DNA of 64,000 nucleotides from an uncultured Paracoccaceae bacterium (GTDB lineage: Bacteria; Pseudomonadota; Alphaproteobacteria; Rhodobacterales; Rhodobacteraceae), in contig CALSOO010000005.1 in NCBI GenBank assembly GCA_943787985.1, positions 248,001 through 312,000 on the forward strand, given 5' to 3'. Under the pieces are notes generated by a model, which did no database searches, had not been told where the DNA came from, and saw only the letters and a list, made by a program, of their open reading frames with translations. Position numbers and translations under genes: made by a program. Shown here piece after piece: positions 19,644-29,002 of the stretch (its first letter is position 1; each line of letters starts with the position of its first letter).

Positions 19644-20109
19644 ACGATTTCTACCGTCCATCTTACTTATACCTGCCCCGGCAAATCATTGCCTGCCGGA
19701 TCTTTGTCACAGTACACTTCACTAGCCATGCGCCATCGCCCAGCCCCACAAGAGAGGTCGGCCGAAGTCATTCGGACTATTACGGACAGAGCACAAACAA
19801 TGCGTGAACCAAAGCGCGGTTCTGTATTTGTTGCGTGCTTTGAGCACGGTAATTTCAGACAGGTCACAGCTGAAATATCAGCGCGCACAGACACCCATAC
19901 GAAGCAGTCAAAGCTTCGCTCAAGTTTCCAATCATCCGATGCGCGTCCCACACGCAAAGGGTGATAAGAACTGTCCCCCTAAGGTCAGTGAAGTGAATCA
20001 CTAGAACAGTGGTAGCAACTTCGTGCGCCGCGCGGCAACAGACCTTTGATGTTGACACTAAGAATCTCAAAAACCGAATCTGCGCGTCAATATTTTGGCC
20101 GTTTGATAC
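19644..20109. other. dnaA upstream region, non-coding
   Basis: About 470 bp between dnaA and the rpsT terminator. It must hold the dnaA promoter. Gene strand switches from leftward to rightward just beyond here, so an origin nearby is plausible. I searched by eye for TTATCCACA-like boxes and found none convincing. Several short ORFs cross it, but none has protein-like composition or a good ribosome site. Confidence 0.4.
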
Positions 20110-20140
20110 AAAAAAGGCGCCGTTGAAACGACGCCTTTTC
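20110..20140 (-). terminator. Rho-independent terminator of rpsT
   Basis: Read on the minus strand: AAAAGGCG, an inner CGT/ACG pair around a short loop, CGCC, then a run of six T. It begins about 43 bp after the rpsT stop. The A-tract on the other flank means it could also stop plus-strand transcription. Confidence 0.85.
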
Positions 20141-20183
20141 TATCAGATGTTTAGCCTGAACCTGTCGAAATTAGCTGACAGTA

Positions 20184-20447
20184 TTAAGCTATGGATTTGA
20201 CGCGTGCTGACAGACGCGACATTTTCCGGGAAGCGGTGTTTTTATGATACACACCCTTGGTGACGCCACGCATCAGCTCTGGCTGAGCGGCTTTCAGGGC
20301 CGTGTCTGCTGCAGCCTTATCGCCAGATTCGATGGCTTCTTCGACTTTGCGCAGGAAAGTGCGGATGCGCGAACGGCGCGCTTTGTTGACTTGAAAACGT
20401 GCTTCGTTTTGACGTGCGCGTTTTTTCGCTTGAGGCGTATTTGCCAT
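20184..20447 (-). CDS. rpsT: 30S ribosomal protein S20
   Basis: 87 residues, highly basic, beginning [19 protein letters not shown] and ending in [21 protein letters not shown], both typical of S20. It binds 16S rRNA early in 30S assembly. Its position beside dnaA is common in Rhodobacterales. A strong terminator follows at 20110-20140. Confidence 0.97.
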   Translation of the reverse strand: MANTPQAKKRARQNEARFQVNKARRSRIRTFLRKVEEAIESGDKAAADTALKAAQPELMRGVTKGVYHKNTASRKMSRLSARVKSIA

Positions 20448-20704
20448 GTTTATCTCGTCCCGTATGTTGTTCGGTGCGGTAGTCTAAATGCAGCAAGCTG
20501 CGGTGAAGTCGCGTCTGTAGGATGACCACCGGTGTGAGTCAACCAATTTAGCATCCAAAGAGAACTGATGGTGCCCACGCGGTGCGATCCAAACGCTGTT
20601 GTCTTGAGCAAATTCGCACCCATCTAGGATTGAAGACTTCACAACCCAAGCATGAATTTCACCCTTCACGACACATAACTCTTTCTAATCGTTAAAATAT
20701 ATAC

Positions 20705-20718
20705 TTACCTTGAGGTAA
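20705..20718. promoter_or_regulatory. 14-bp inverted repeat upstream of the DUF1330 gene
   Basis: TTACCTTGAGGTAA, 6-bp arms with a two-base centre, 20 bp before the ATG at 20738 and overlapping where a promoter would sit. It is followed by TAGAAT as a possible -10 element and AAAGGA as ribosome site. Candidate operator; regulator unknown. Confidence 0.35.
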
Positions 20719-20737
20719 CTAGAATAAAGGAATTCCA

Positions 20738-21031
20738 ATGACTGTCCGTGTTTTAGCTCTCACGTCCGTCAACCCCAACGATACAGAATCGCTGAGCATC
20801 TATATGGCAACCACTTCGCCTCTTATGGAACGGGCCAACGCAAAGATCCTTACCAGCTATGCTATCGCCGAAACGATCGTCGGGGACGCAATGCCAGCCA
20901 CGGTCACCATTGTGGAATATCCAGACATGAACGCAGTACAGTCCGTGTTTCAAAGCTCTGAATACGGACTTCTCAAGGAAATCCGCGCCAAGGCGTTCAC
21001 CACATACCGGATCGGGGTTCTAGACACCTAA
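20738..21031 (+). CDS. DUF1330 family protein
   Basis: 97 residues, the length of the DUF1330 dimeric alpha-beta barrel fold. Visible: N-terminal beta strand, a helix with YMATTSPLMERANAKILTSY, the VTIVEYPDMNAVQSVFQSSEYGLLKEIR segment typical of the family, and a C-terminal strand. Function of the family is unknown; members are stress- or redox-linked in some annotations. Monocistronic, convergent with the enoyl-CoA hydratase gene. Confidence 0.8.
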   Translation: MTVRVLALTSVNPNDTESLSIYMATTSPLMERANAKILTSYAIAETIVGDAMPATVTIVEYPDMNAVQSVFQSSEYGLLKEIRAKAFTTYRIGVLDT

Positions 21032-21044
21032 AGCCGCGCGAGGC

Positions 21045-21821
21045 TTACTTGTCGCGGAACTGCGGTTCGCGTTTTTCGAGGAATGCGGACATCCCCTCGG
21101 ACTGGTCTTCCGTTGCAAACAGCGAATGAAAGACGCGCCGCTCGAACAGCAACCCTTCGCGCAGGGTGGTTTCAAAGGCGCGGTTCACCGCCTCTTTGAC
21201 GACCATGACAGAAACCATAGATTTCTCTGCGATCTTTTGCGCGGCGCCTTGGGTCTCTTCCAACAACTTTTTGGACGGAACAACGCGGCTTACCAGCCCT
21301 GAACGCTCGGCTTCTTCGGCATCCATAAAGCGTCCGGTCAGGTTCATATCCATCGCCTTGGCTTTGCCAACCGCACGGGTCAAACGCTGGGTGCCACCAA
21401 TACCAGCCACAACCCCGAGGTTGATTTCAGGCTGGCCGAATTTGGCGGTGTCCGAGCAAATTATGAAATCGCACATCATCGCCAACTCGCACCCACCGCC
21501 CAGCGCATAGCCGGATACTGCTGCTATGATCGGTTTGCGCACCCGCATAATCTGCTCTGTCTCAGCAGTGAACAAGTCGCCAACAAAAGCATCCACAAAC
21601 GTTTTGTCGCGCATCATCGAGATATCTGCACCCGCCGCGAATGCTTTTTCCGAGCCGGTCACAATGATGCAGCGCACTTTATCGTTGGCTTGTGCGGCGC
21701 TTAACGCATCGGACAGCTCCGTCAACAATTGATCATTCAACGCATTCATAGCGTCAGGCCGGTTTAACGTCATCGTGGCAACGTGATTGTCGATGTCTAC
21801 GATGATGGTTTCATACGCCAT
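21045..21821 (-). CDS. Enoyl-CoA hydratase
   Basis: 258 residues, crotonase superfamily. The oxyanion segment [11 protein letters not shown] (near 60-70), [17 protein letters not shown] (near 105-120; Glu as first catalytic acid) and [20 protein letters not shown] (second catalytic Glu near 140) are present, so both acids are kept. Adds water to 2-trans-enoyl-CoA in fatty-acid or amino-acid breakdown. Single gene reading toward the rpsT side. Confidence 0.9.
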   Translation of the reverse strand: MAYETIIVDIDNHVATMTLNRPDAMNALNDQLLTELSDALSAAQANDKVRCIIVTGSEKAFAAGADISMMRDKTFVDAFVGDLFTAETEQIMRVRKPIIAAVSGYALGGGCELAMMCDFIICSDTAKFGQPEINLGVVAGIGGTQRLTRAVGKAKAMDMNLTGRFMDAEEAERSGLVSRVVPSKKLLEETQGAAQKIAEKSMVSVMVVKEAVNRAFETTLREGLLFERRVFHSLFATEDQSEGMSAFLEKREPQFRDK

Positions 21822-21883
21822 TGGGCAGCTTTCGTTGTTGCGTCTAAAGGCAGATGATTACCACGCCCGCCCCCCGTTTCAAG

Positions 21884-22762
21884 CTAAGTTTGACACTGCT
21901 TGCAATAGAAGGATGACCGTCCGGACTGAACGATACGTTCTATCGTGTCTCCGCACTCGGGGGTACGGCACGGCTCCCCCTCTCGCCCGTACACATCAAA
22001 AGAATGCTGAAAATATCCAAGCTCTCCATCGGCTTGCTTGAAATCCTTCAACGATGACCCGCCCGCCTCTATGGCTTCAGACAGAACATCGCGGATGATC
22101 GGGACAAGGGACGCAACACGTGGTTTGCTGATCTTTCCAGCTTTGCGTTTTGGAGAAATCCCGGCTCGAAAAAGCGCTTCACACACATAGATATTGCCCA
22201 ATCCCGACACAATTCGTTGATCCAGCAGCGCCGATTTCACCGGACTGTTCTTGTTTTCAAAGGCTTTGATCAAGTGCGAATCGTGAAAATCATTGCCTAA
22301 GGGTTCAGGGCCCAGCACCGCCAACAACTTATTCTGATCCGCAGTGGCCGTATCCAACAAATCCATTGCCCCAAAGCGACGCGGATCGTTAAACGTAATG
22401 CGTGCACCGTTTTCCATGTGAAACACCACGTGGTCGTGTTTTTCCGCTGGCGGGTGATCGTGGACAAATTGTCCGATTTTGCCCAAAGCAAATTCCTGAA
22501 ACGACGTGTCACCAGACACCAACATGCGCCCTGACATACCAAGGTGAATGAGCAACGTCTCACCACTGCTCAAATCTGCCAACACATATTTTGACCGCCG
22601 ACGCAATCGCAGCACTGTTTGCCCACACAACCGCTCTGCCATGCGCTCGGGAAAAGGCCAGCGCAGATCAGGCCGGTTCACATCAGCCCGCTCAATCACT
22701 TGGCCCTCCATCGCAGGAGCGAGGCCACGGCGCACGGTTTCAACTTCGGGAAGTTCAGGCAT
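21884..22762 (-). CDS. mutM: Formamidopyrimidine-DNA glycosylase
   Basis: 292 residues from the ATG at 22760-22762 giving [14 protein letters not shown]; Pro2 becomes the catalytic N-terminus. The reading frame stays open upstream to 22951, inside the IS1380 element, but that part is not MutM-like. H2TH region with [26 protein letters not shown] and a C-terminal zinc finger with Cys pairs (CRTPECG and CKQC). Removes 8-oxoguanine. The IS insertion lies 122 bp upstream of the start, so the native promoter may be separated or altered. Confidence 0.96.
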   Translation of the reverse strand: MPELPEVETVRRGLAPAMEGQVIERADVNRPDLRWPFPERMAERLCGQTVLRLRRRSKYVLADLSSGETLLIHLGMSGRMLVSGDTSFQEFALGKIGQFVHDHPPAEKHDHVVFHMENGARITFNDPRRFGAMDLLDTATADQNKLLAVLGPEPLGNDFHDSHLIKAFENKNSPVKSALLDQRIVSGLGNIYVCEALFRAGISPKRKAGKISKPRVASLVPIIRDVLSEAIEAGGSSLKDFKQADGELGYFQHSFDVYGREGEPCRTPECGDTIERIVQSGRSSFYCKQCQT

Positions 22763-22883
22763 TCTCTCACTTTCGTTCATTCGCGCATCGACTGTTCGCG
22801 ACACTACGTTCAATTTCAGCGCATTCTCAGAAATCTTTTGAAATATCCGGGAAACCCGATGCAAACAGGACAGAATCCTTACA

Positions 22884-24548
22884 CCCGCATTCCCCAAGTA
22901 GCCCGATGTTTTCGCGCCTCTGGAAGCCACTAATGTGTTATGTTTCAGCATGTTAATAGGGTTGAAGGTGGCAGATCATGGATCACCCAAAGGGTGCAGG
23001 CGAAACCGGAAATGTTCGGCTTGGATTTGACCGTCGCGTGCGGCTGGAATTTCATGGATCAAAGATCAGTTCGGACGGTGGTCTGCTGTTGTTTCGGGAA
23101 CTGGACGAGGTGCTTGGCCTGCACGACATTGCGGGCGGCGTTCTGAGTGACACCCGCACTGGTCACAATCGTCTGCACTCACTGGTCGGCCTGTTGCGAC
23201 AGTCGGTCTTTGGTCGGCTGGCCGGGTACGATGATGTGAATGATGCGGATCGTCTGGCGCTCGATCCAGTGATGCGGCAGGTGGTCGGAGGACGGGCCGT
23301 TGATGCCAAGGCCGCGTCAGCAAGCCAGATGGGACGGTTCGAAACAGAGGTGCTGACGGCGGCTGGTAACCGCACTGCGCTGACTGATCTGCCGGGGCAA
23401 TGGATCGACCGTGTTCACGAACGCAAACCGCCCAAGTGGATCACGCTGGATATGGATAGCTCGGTCAGTCCAACCCACGGAGCGCAGGAGGGCACGGCCT
23501 GGAACGGGCATTTCGGTTGCATGTGTTATCACCCGCTGTTCGTTTTCAACCAGTTCGGTCATCTCGAACGCTGCGCTCTGCGCCCCGGTAATGTGCACAG
23601 CGCGTATGGATGGGAGGAGGTTCTGAAGCCGATCATAGCGCGATATGCGGACCGTCACCTGATGCGGTTCTTCCGGGGCGATGCTGCCTTCGCCATGCCA
23701 AAGCTATACAAAACTCTGGAAGCGGAGAGATATTACTACGCCATTCGCCTCCGCACCAATCGTGTTCTTCAGGGCAGGATTGCGCATCTGCTCAAGCGCC
23801 CGATGGGTCGTCCGCCAAAAGGCGTGAAGCGTATCTACGGTGACTTTGAGTATCAGGCGGTGTCCTGGGACAAGCCTCGCCGCGTTATCGCCAAGGTCGA
23901 GTGGCATCCCGGCGAGTTGTTCCCGCGTGTCGGCTTTGTCGTCACCAACCTGCCAATGGAGCCAGACTGGATCATCCGCTTCTACAATCAACGCGGCACC
24001 GCCGAGCAGTACATCAAGGAAGGCAAGCAAGCTATCAACTGGACACGGTTGTCTTGCAAGGGCATGGCGCAAAACGAGGTCCGCCTTCAGCTTCACGCAC
24101 TGGCCTACAATCTGGGTGTCTTCCTGCAAGGCACGGACCTTCCCAAAGAGATGGCCGACTGGTCTCTAACCAGCTTGCAAACCCGGCTGATCAAGATTGG
24201 TGCGCGCGTCGTCCGACATGCCCGTGCCATTACCTTCCAGCTTGCTGAAGTTGCCGTCAGCGGAGATTTATTCAATCGCATCTTGGCAGCCATCCAGCGG
24301 CTGCGCGCACCGCCGGTTCCCGCATGACCGCCTTAGCGATGAAATCTAAAGGAACGTGGCTCAATTGGTCCGTCTGGGCCGGTGATGTTCAGCCAAAAAG
24401 CCGGGTCAAACCTGCTGCCGAACCCAAAATAGCGATCAGGCCGCACGACAGATCACCGAGTACCAGGCACAGCTTGTCCAAGAGTCTTGATCGGCACGCA
24501 AAACCGGTACAAACTGGAAAGAACGGCATTCTACTTGGGGAATGTCGG
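22884..24548 (+). mobile_element. IS1380-family insertion sequence, complete, with 5-bp target duplication
   Basis: 1665 bp. Left inverted repeat CCCGCATTCCCCAAGTAG (22884-22901) and right repeat CTACTTGGGGAATGTCGG (24531-24548) match at 16 of 18 positions. The flanks are TTACA at 22879-22883 and TTACA at 24549-24553, a perfect 5-bp duplication, so the insertion is probably recent. It carries one intact transposase gene and lies in the divergent promoter region of mutM and ubiE. The 3' 220 bp after the transposase hold no gene. Confidence 0.92.
22978..24327 (+). CDS. IS1380-family transposase
   Basis: 449 residues, intact, DDE type. Likely catalytic residues: first Asp in WITLDMDSSVSPTHG near 155, second Asp in FFRGDAAFAMPKLY near 232, and the Glu in YNQRGTAEQYIKEGKQ near 345, the DDE_Tnp_1 spacing of this family. 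Typical IS1380 N-terminus with SSDGGLLLFRELDE. Cut-and-paste transposition inferred from the family. Confidence 0.93.
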   Translation: MDHPKGAGETGNVRLGFDRRVRLEFHGSKISSDGGLLLFRELDEVLGLHDIAGGVLSDTRTGHNRLHSLVGLLRQSVFGRLAGYDDVNDADRLALDPVMRQVVGGRAVDAKAASASQMGRFETEVLTAAGNRTALTDLPGQWIDRVHERKPPKWITLDMDSSVSPTHGAQEGTAWNGHFGCMCYHPLFVFNQFGHLERCALRPGNVHSAYGWEEVLKPIIARYADRHLMRFFRGDAAFAMPKLYKTLEAERYYYAIRLRTNRVLQGRIAHLLKRPMGRPPKGVKRIYGDFEYQAVSWDKPRRVIAKVEWHPGELFPRVGFVVTNLPMEPDWIIRFYNQRGTAEQYIKEGKQAINWTRLSCKGMAQNEVRLQLHALAYNLGVFLQGTDLPKEMADWSLTSLQTRLIKIGARVVRHARAITFQLAEVAVSGDLFNRILAAIQRLRAPPVPA

Positions 24549-24699
24549 TTACAACAGCGCCCGCACTGCGTACAAATCAAGAATACATCTCACGCACACA
24601 ATGCGTCATTGTCACTTCCTGTCCCTGCGGCAATTGGTGGTTTGTAACTCTTTACCTGAGCCTATATCTCCAAAGCAACAAGACGTGAGGCGCAAGACC

Positions 24700-25443
24700 A
24701 TGACCGACAAAACCACGCACTTTGGCTTTGAAACCGTTCCCGAAGGCGAAAAGGCAGGGCGCGTTCAAGGCGTCTTTAATTCTGTCGCCTCAAAGTATGA
24801 CATCATGAACGACGTGATGAGCATGGGCATCCACCGCATCTGGAAAGAAGCCATGATGGACTGGCTTGCCCCCCGCCCCGGGCAAAAGCTGCTGGATGTT
24901 GCAGGTGGGACCGGAGATATTTCATTCAAATTCCTCAAACGCGCGGGTCACGGCCACGCAACCGTTTGCGACATCACCGAGCCGATGCTGGTCGAAGGCC
25001 GCAAACGTGCCGAAGCCACGTCACTGGCAGGCAGCCTCGATTGGGTCGTCGGCGATGCAATGGCTCTCCCTTTTGAGGACAACACCTTTGACGTCTACAC
25101 AATCTCTTTCGGCATCCGAAACGTCACTCGCCCGCAAGAAGCGCTGAACGAAGCCTTTCGCGTGCTGCGCCCCGGTGGGCGCTTGATGGTTTTGGAATTC
25201 AGCCAGCTGCCCAATGACATGATGCAAAAAGCCTACGATCTGTATTCCTTCAACGTGATCCCCCAGATGGGAAAGATGATCACCGGAGACCGTGACAGCT
25301 ATCAGTATCTGGTCGAATCCATTCGCAACTTTCCTGATCAGGAAACCTTCCTTGGCATGGTGCGCCAAGCTGGTTTCGAGAATGCAAAATATCGGAACAT
25401 GACGATGGGTGTCGCCACTTTGCATTCTGGTTGGAAAATCTAA
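24700..25443 (+). CDS. ubiE: Bifunctional demethylmenaquinone/2-polyprenyl-benzoquinol methyltransferase UbiE
   Basis: 247 residues from the ATG at 24700-24702; the ORF upstream runs back into the IS and is not conserved-looking. SAM-binding motif [14 protein letters not shown] near 62, followed by [34 protein letters not shown], and the UbiE signature [17 protein letters not shown] near 30. Performs the C-methylation in ubiquinone synthesis. ubiB follows without a gap. Promoter region now borders the IS1380 right end 147 bp upstream. Confidence 0.95.
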   Translation: MTDKTTHFGFETVPEGEKAGRVQGVFNSVASKYDIMNDVMSMGIHRIWKEAMMDWLAPRPGQKLLDVAGGTGDISFKFLKRAGHGHATVCDITEPMLVEGRKRAEATSLAGSLDWVVGDAMALPFEDNTFDVYTISFGIRNVTRPQEALNEAFRVLRPGGRLMVLEFSQLPNDMMQKAYDLYSFNVIPQMGKMITGDRDSYQYLVESIRNFPDQETFLGMVRQAGFENAKYRNMTMGVATLHSGWKI

Positions 25444-26976
25444 GTGCGCGGTCCACACAATATTTGGCGGCTGATCCGCACAGGAGCCACGCTCGAACGC
25501 ACTGGCGCAATGAACGTCGCCCTTGATGCGTTTGACGCGCCGCCTGCGTTGCGGTTCGTGGCGAAAGCCCTTGGCAAACCGTTCATGTGGTTGGGGTACA
25601 AGGGGGATCCGTCGACCCCGCCAATGACGCGCGCGCTGACGGCTCTTGGTCCCGCCTACATCAAATTCGGTCAGGTGATGTCGACACGACCCGATATGGT
25701 CGGCAACGAATTGGCAGCGCAATTGCGGGTCCTGCAAGACCAACTGCCACCCTTCTCGATTGAACGGGCGAAACAGGAGGTCGAGAACGAGCTTGGCCAG
25801 CCTGTGGACGAGATATTCACGGAGTTCAGTGAACCCGTCGCAGCTGCGTCTATCGCCCAAGTTCACAAGGCGACATTGCGCACGACGGGCGAAGAGGTCG
25901 CCGTCAAAGTCCTGCGCCCCGGGATCGAACGGGCATTCACCCAAGACGTGGATGCGTTCTACCTTGCCGCTCGGATCATCGAAATCTGCGCGCCAGGTGC
26001 CCGACGCCTGCGCCCGATCGAAGTCATCGAACATTTTGACGGGGTGGTGCAAGGCGAACTTGATTTGCGCCTTGAAAGTTCATCCGCTTCTGAGTTCGCA
26101 GCAAACACGGTAGACGACGAAGGCTTTCAACTGCCTGAAATAAAATGGGAGTTCTCTGCGCGCCGCGTCATGACACTCGGCTGGGCCGATGGCGTTTCGA
26201 TGGGCGACAATGACGCGATTGATGCAGGGGGCCATGATCGCACAGCACTTGCGGAACGTGTGCTACAACTGTTCCTCTATCACGCGCTCAGAGACGGGTT
26301 TTTCCATGCGGATATGCACCAAGGAAACCTGAAGGTCGCCTCCAATGGGGACATCATTGCCTATGATTTCGGGATCATGGGGCACATCGATGAATACACG
26401 CGCCGCGTCTACGCTGAAATTCTGTACGGGTTCATCCGCAAAGACTACAAACGCGTCGCGGAAGTGCACTTTGAAGCAGGCTATGTGCCAGCGGACAAAG
26501 ACGTCGATGAATTTGCACGGGCATTAAGGGCGGTCGGTGAACCGATCTTTGGCATGGATGCGACCAAAATCTCGATGGGGCGGCTGCTCAGCTACCTGTT
26601 TCAGGTCACGGAACGGTTCGGGATGGAAACACGGACAGAGCTGATCTTGCTCCAACGCACAATGGTCGTGGTAGAAGGGGTCGCGCGCTCGCTAGATCCG
26701 CAAATGAACATCTGGCAGGTCGCCAGCCCGATCGTGACAAGCTACATCACCAAATCCATCGGACCCAAAGCAGCGATTTCCGACTTGATGAAAACCGCAC
26801 GCGTCTTAGGACGCTTCGGGCCCCGGCTGCCAGCACTTGTCGAAGCGGCACTGATCAAACAAGGCAACCCGGAAACACCCAAGCGCAAAACCTTTTGGCG
26901 CTGGATCGTGCTGACCGCGATAGGCTCTGCAGCAATCGGAATCACACTCTTGGAGCTCATAAGATCCCTGCTCTAG
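25444..26976 (+). CDS. ubiB: Ubiquinone biosynthesis kinase-like protein UbiB
   Basis: 510 residues from a GTG directly after the ubiE stop. ABC1/ADCK (UbiB) family: KxGQ motif in YIKFGQVMSTRPD near 75, Ala-rich nucleotide loop AAASIAQVHKA, catalytic-like FFHADMHQGNLKV and DFGIMGHI near 300, and a hydrophobic C-terminal helix (WIVLTAIGSAAIGITLLEL) for membrane attachment. Atypical kinase/ATPase needed for coenzyme Q assembly. Operon with ubiE. Confidence 0.95.
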   Translation: MRGPHNIWRLIRTGATLERTGAMNVALDAFDAPPALRFVAKALGKPFMWLGYKGDPSTPPMTRALTALGPAYIKFGQVMSTRPDMVGNELAAQLRVLQDQLPPFSIERAKQEVENELGQPVDEIFTEFSEPVAAASIAQVHKATLRTTGEEVAVKVLRPGIERAFTQDVDAFYLAARIIEICAPGARRLRPIEVIEHFDGVVQGELDLRLESSSASEFAANTVDDEGFQLPEIKWEFSARRVMTLGWADGVSMGDNDAIDAGGHDRTALAERVLQLFLYHALRDGFFHADMHQGNLKVASNGDIIAYDFGIMGHIDEYTRRVYAEILYGFIRKDYKRVAEVHFEAGYVPADKDVDEFARALRAVGEPIFGMDATKISMGRLLSYLFQVTERFGMETRTELILLQRTMVVVEGVARSLDPQMNIWQVASPIVTSYITKSIGPKAAISDLMKTARVLGRFGPRLPALVEAALIKQGNPETPKRKTFWRWIVLTAIGSAAIGITLLELIRSLL

Positions 26977-26989
26977 CTTCATCTCGCTA

Positions 26990-27020
26990 AATAAACCTCG
27001 GGGGTCTGGGGGCAGAGTGG
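26990..27020. repeat. Copy 3 of the GC-rich intergenic repeat, after ubiB
   Basis: AAATAAACCTCGGGGGTCTG followed by GGGGCAG, starting 13 bp after the ubiB stop. It is a diverged relative of the copy at 12691. Just beyond, the 12-mer AATTATTTTGGA occurs twice, at 27030-27041 and 27052-27063. Confidence 0.4.
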
Positions 27021-27215
27021 ACCGGCTTTAATTATTTTGGATTTTGCCCAAAATTATTTTGGACATTTGATTGCAATTCCTGCCTCAGCCTTGGGTCTCC
27101 TTAGCGCAGTTTCAACATCGTTTGAAGCACCGTTTCGTCAAGCTCGACAGCACCGCTCAGGAGTGCATCCACATAATTGAGCAAATTCAGTCTGTTTTCA
27201 TCCGGTTCGCTAACG

Positions 27216-27495
27216 TCAGGTATTGTCGAGGTGCAATTCATATTGATTGGAGCCGCGCCCACCATCGCCATCACCTCGGGCATGACGCGTTACAAGGCCG
27301 CATTGCTCCAACGTCGGCATGTGCCGGAACAGCGTTGCCCGTCCCATTTCGCATTCATCCGCCAAACGCTTTGCGCTTGGATTGCACTGGCCGGTTTTTT
27401 TTGTTGTGGAAATCCGCTAGTTGGATCAACACGATCTTAGCGGCTGGCTTCAAACCTTTTACATTCGCGGCCCAGATCAATGCCATGCCGCTCAT
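27216..27495 (-). pseudogene. Frameshifted helix-turn-helix protein
   Basis: From an ATG at 27493-27495 the minus strand reads MSGMALIWAANVKGLKPAAK, then IVLIQLADFHN, and shifts out of frame at an eight-base homopolymer (T8 at 27395-27402). In the next frame it resumes NPSAKRLADECEMGRATLFR, then a segment ending SNQYELHLDN before a stop at 27216-27218. Together these rebuild the HTH domain of a replication or phage-type helix-turn-helix protein common in Rhodobacteraceae. A third frame continues open to 27101 (PDVSEPDENRLNLLNYVDAL), possibly the original C-terminus after a second shift. The gene is broken as sequenced. Confidence 0.7.
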
Positions 27496-27699
27496 GACGC
27501 CATCTGCCTTGCTAGAAATGGGCCGATTGCATGAGGCCTGACGCCCGAATCTACAGCTCGGTGTTGTGGAATAATACCAGATTTCCTTGTGTCAGATTTG
27601 CGCCAATAGGAAACATGCGTTCCTGCATCGTTCTGCAAAAGTCTACATTTGCCTGCAAGACAAGTATCTTTGCCTATTGCTGTTTTTACTGGGGATACG

Positions 27700-27756
27700 T
27701 ATGTCCGGCAGTGGGACACCCTTCCCCAACGAAGGGCAATTATCTGTAAGGATAGC
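27700..27756 (+). ncRNA. serC leader RNA motif
   Basis: Immediately upstream of serC three hairpins can be drawn: TGTCC/GGACA (27702-27706 with 27714-27718), CCCTTC/GAAGGG (27719-27724 with 27731-27736) and TATC/GATA (27741-27744 with 27751-27754). The last one contains the AAGGA ribosome site of serC. This is the arrangement described for the serC leader of alphaproteobacterial serC-serA operons, where the final stem masks the ribosome site. Identification by layout, not by a covariance search. Confidence 0.65.
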
Positions 27757-27760
27757 AGAA

Positions 27761-28900
27761 ATGGCTACTCAGCAACCGGCCACGCGGCCGGCAAACCCGC
27801 GTTTTTCTTCTGGCCCATGTGCCAAACCCCCCACACATGATTTGATGAAACTGGCGGATGCACCGCTGGGCCGCTCGCACCGCGCCGCTGTTGGCAAAGC
27901 CAAACTGCTGGCCGCGATCGAAGAAACCCGAGACATTCTTGGCGTGCCTGCAGACTACAAAATTGGTATCGTACCGGCGTCAGACACTGGCGCTTACGAA
28001 ATGGCCATGTGGTCCATGCTAGGCGAACGTCCAGCGCAGATGGTTGCGTGGGAAAGCTTTGGAGCGGGTTGGGTCACAGATGTGGTCAAACAGCTCAAAA
28101 TCGAGGCGACGACACACACAGCGGAGTACGGCGAAATCGTCGATATGGCAGCCCTGAATTATGACAATGATGTCTGCTTCACATGGAACGGCACAACTTC
28201 GGGCGTGCGCATGCCGAATGGCGATGCAATCCCGGCAAACCGTGCTGGGCTGACATTGTGCGACGCGACCTCGGCCGCTTTTGCAATGGACCTTCCTTGG
28301 GACAAGCTCGACGTGACGACATTCTCTTGGCAAAAAGTGCTGGGGGGCGAAGCGGCGCATGGTATGCTGATCCTTAGCCCACGTGCGGTGGAAAGGCTCG
28401 AATCCTACACGCCAGCATGGCCCCTGCCAAAAATCTTCCGGCTGACCAAAGGCGGAAAACTGATCGAAGGCATCTTTAAAGGTGAAACAATCAACACACC
28501 TTCCATGCTCGCGGTTGAAGACTACCTGTTTGCGCTGGAGTGGGCGCGCTCAGTCGGGGGGCTCAAAGGGCTCATGGCACGCGCAGATGCCAACACGGCG
28601 GCAATTGCAAAATTCGTTGCAGAAAATGACTGGGTCGAGTTCCTTGCCACCGATCCTGCAACGCGTTCAAACACATCTGTTTGCCTGAAGTTCTCCGACG
28701 CTCGCATCACAGACGGGGCCGCATTCGCCAAAGCCATTGCAAAGCGGCTTGCCGATGAAAACGTCGCCCTTGATGTCGGGGCCTACCGTGACGCGCCAGC
28801 AGGACTGCGCATCTGGTGCGGTGGCACGATTGAAACAGCGGACGTTGAGGCGATGTTGCCTTGGCTCGCCTACGCTTTCCAGACTGAAATAAACGCATAA
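27761..28900 (+). CDS. serC: Phosphoserine aminotransferase
   Basis: 379 residues from the ATG at 27761-27763, six bases after the hairpin that holds its ribosome site; the ORF is open further upstream but that stretch is the leader RNA. PLP aminotransferase fold type I of the alphaproteobacterial SerC group: [11 protein letters not shown] at the N-terminus, the PLP lysine in [15 protein letters not shown] near 196, and [16 protein letters not shown] cofactor contacts. Converts 3-phosphohydroxypyruvate to phosphoserine. serA follows. Confidence 0.93.
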   Translation: MATQQPATRPANPRFSSGPCAKPPTHDLMKLADAPLGRSHRAAVGKAKLLAAIEETRDILGVPADYKIGIVPASDTGAYEMAMWSMLGERPAQMVAWESFGAGWVTDVVKQLKIEATTHTAEYGEIVDMAALNYDNDVCFTWNGTTSGVRMPNGDAIPANRAGLTLCDATSAAFAMDLPWDKLDVTTFSWQKVLGGEAAHGMLILSPRAVERLESYTPAWPLPKIFRLTKGGKLIEGIFKGETINTPSMLAVEDYLFALEWARSVGGLKGLMARADANTAAIAKFVAENDWVEFLATDPATRSNTSVCLKFSDARITDGAAFAKAIAKRLADENVALDVGAYRDAPAGLRIWCGGTIETADVEAMLPWLAYAFQTEINA

Positions 28901-28933
28901 ACTTTACGCCCCGGCCACGCCTTCCTTTCGATG

Positions 28934-28977
28934 AAAATATCCTGGGGGAGGCGCGCAGCGCCGGGGGCGAAGCCCCA
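28934..28977. repeat. Copy 4 of the GC-rich intergenic repeat, between serC and serA
   Basis: Starts AAAATATCCTGGGGGAGG and carries two small hairpins, GGCGC/GCGCC (28950-28954 with 28958-28962) and GGGGC/GCCCC (28964-28968 with 28972-28976). It lies in the 102-bp serC-serA gap, so it would be within the operon mRNA. Confidence 0.5.
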
Positions 28978-29002
28978 TAAACATATCCAAAGGACCACAA
29001 TC

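Noticed and set aside
25021..26052. 343-residue minus-strand ORF
   Set aside because: Antisense to ubiE and ubiB, both intact and well conserved.
27071..27541. 156-residue plus-strand ORF after ubiB
   Set aside because: Overlaps the HTH pseudogene on the other strand, where the protein pattern is recognisable; no family likeness in this frame.
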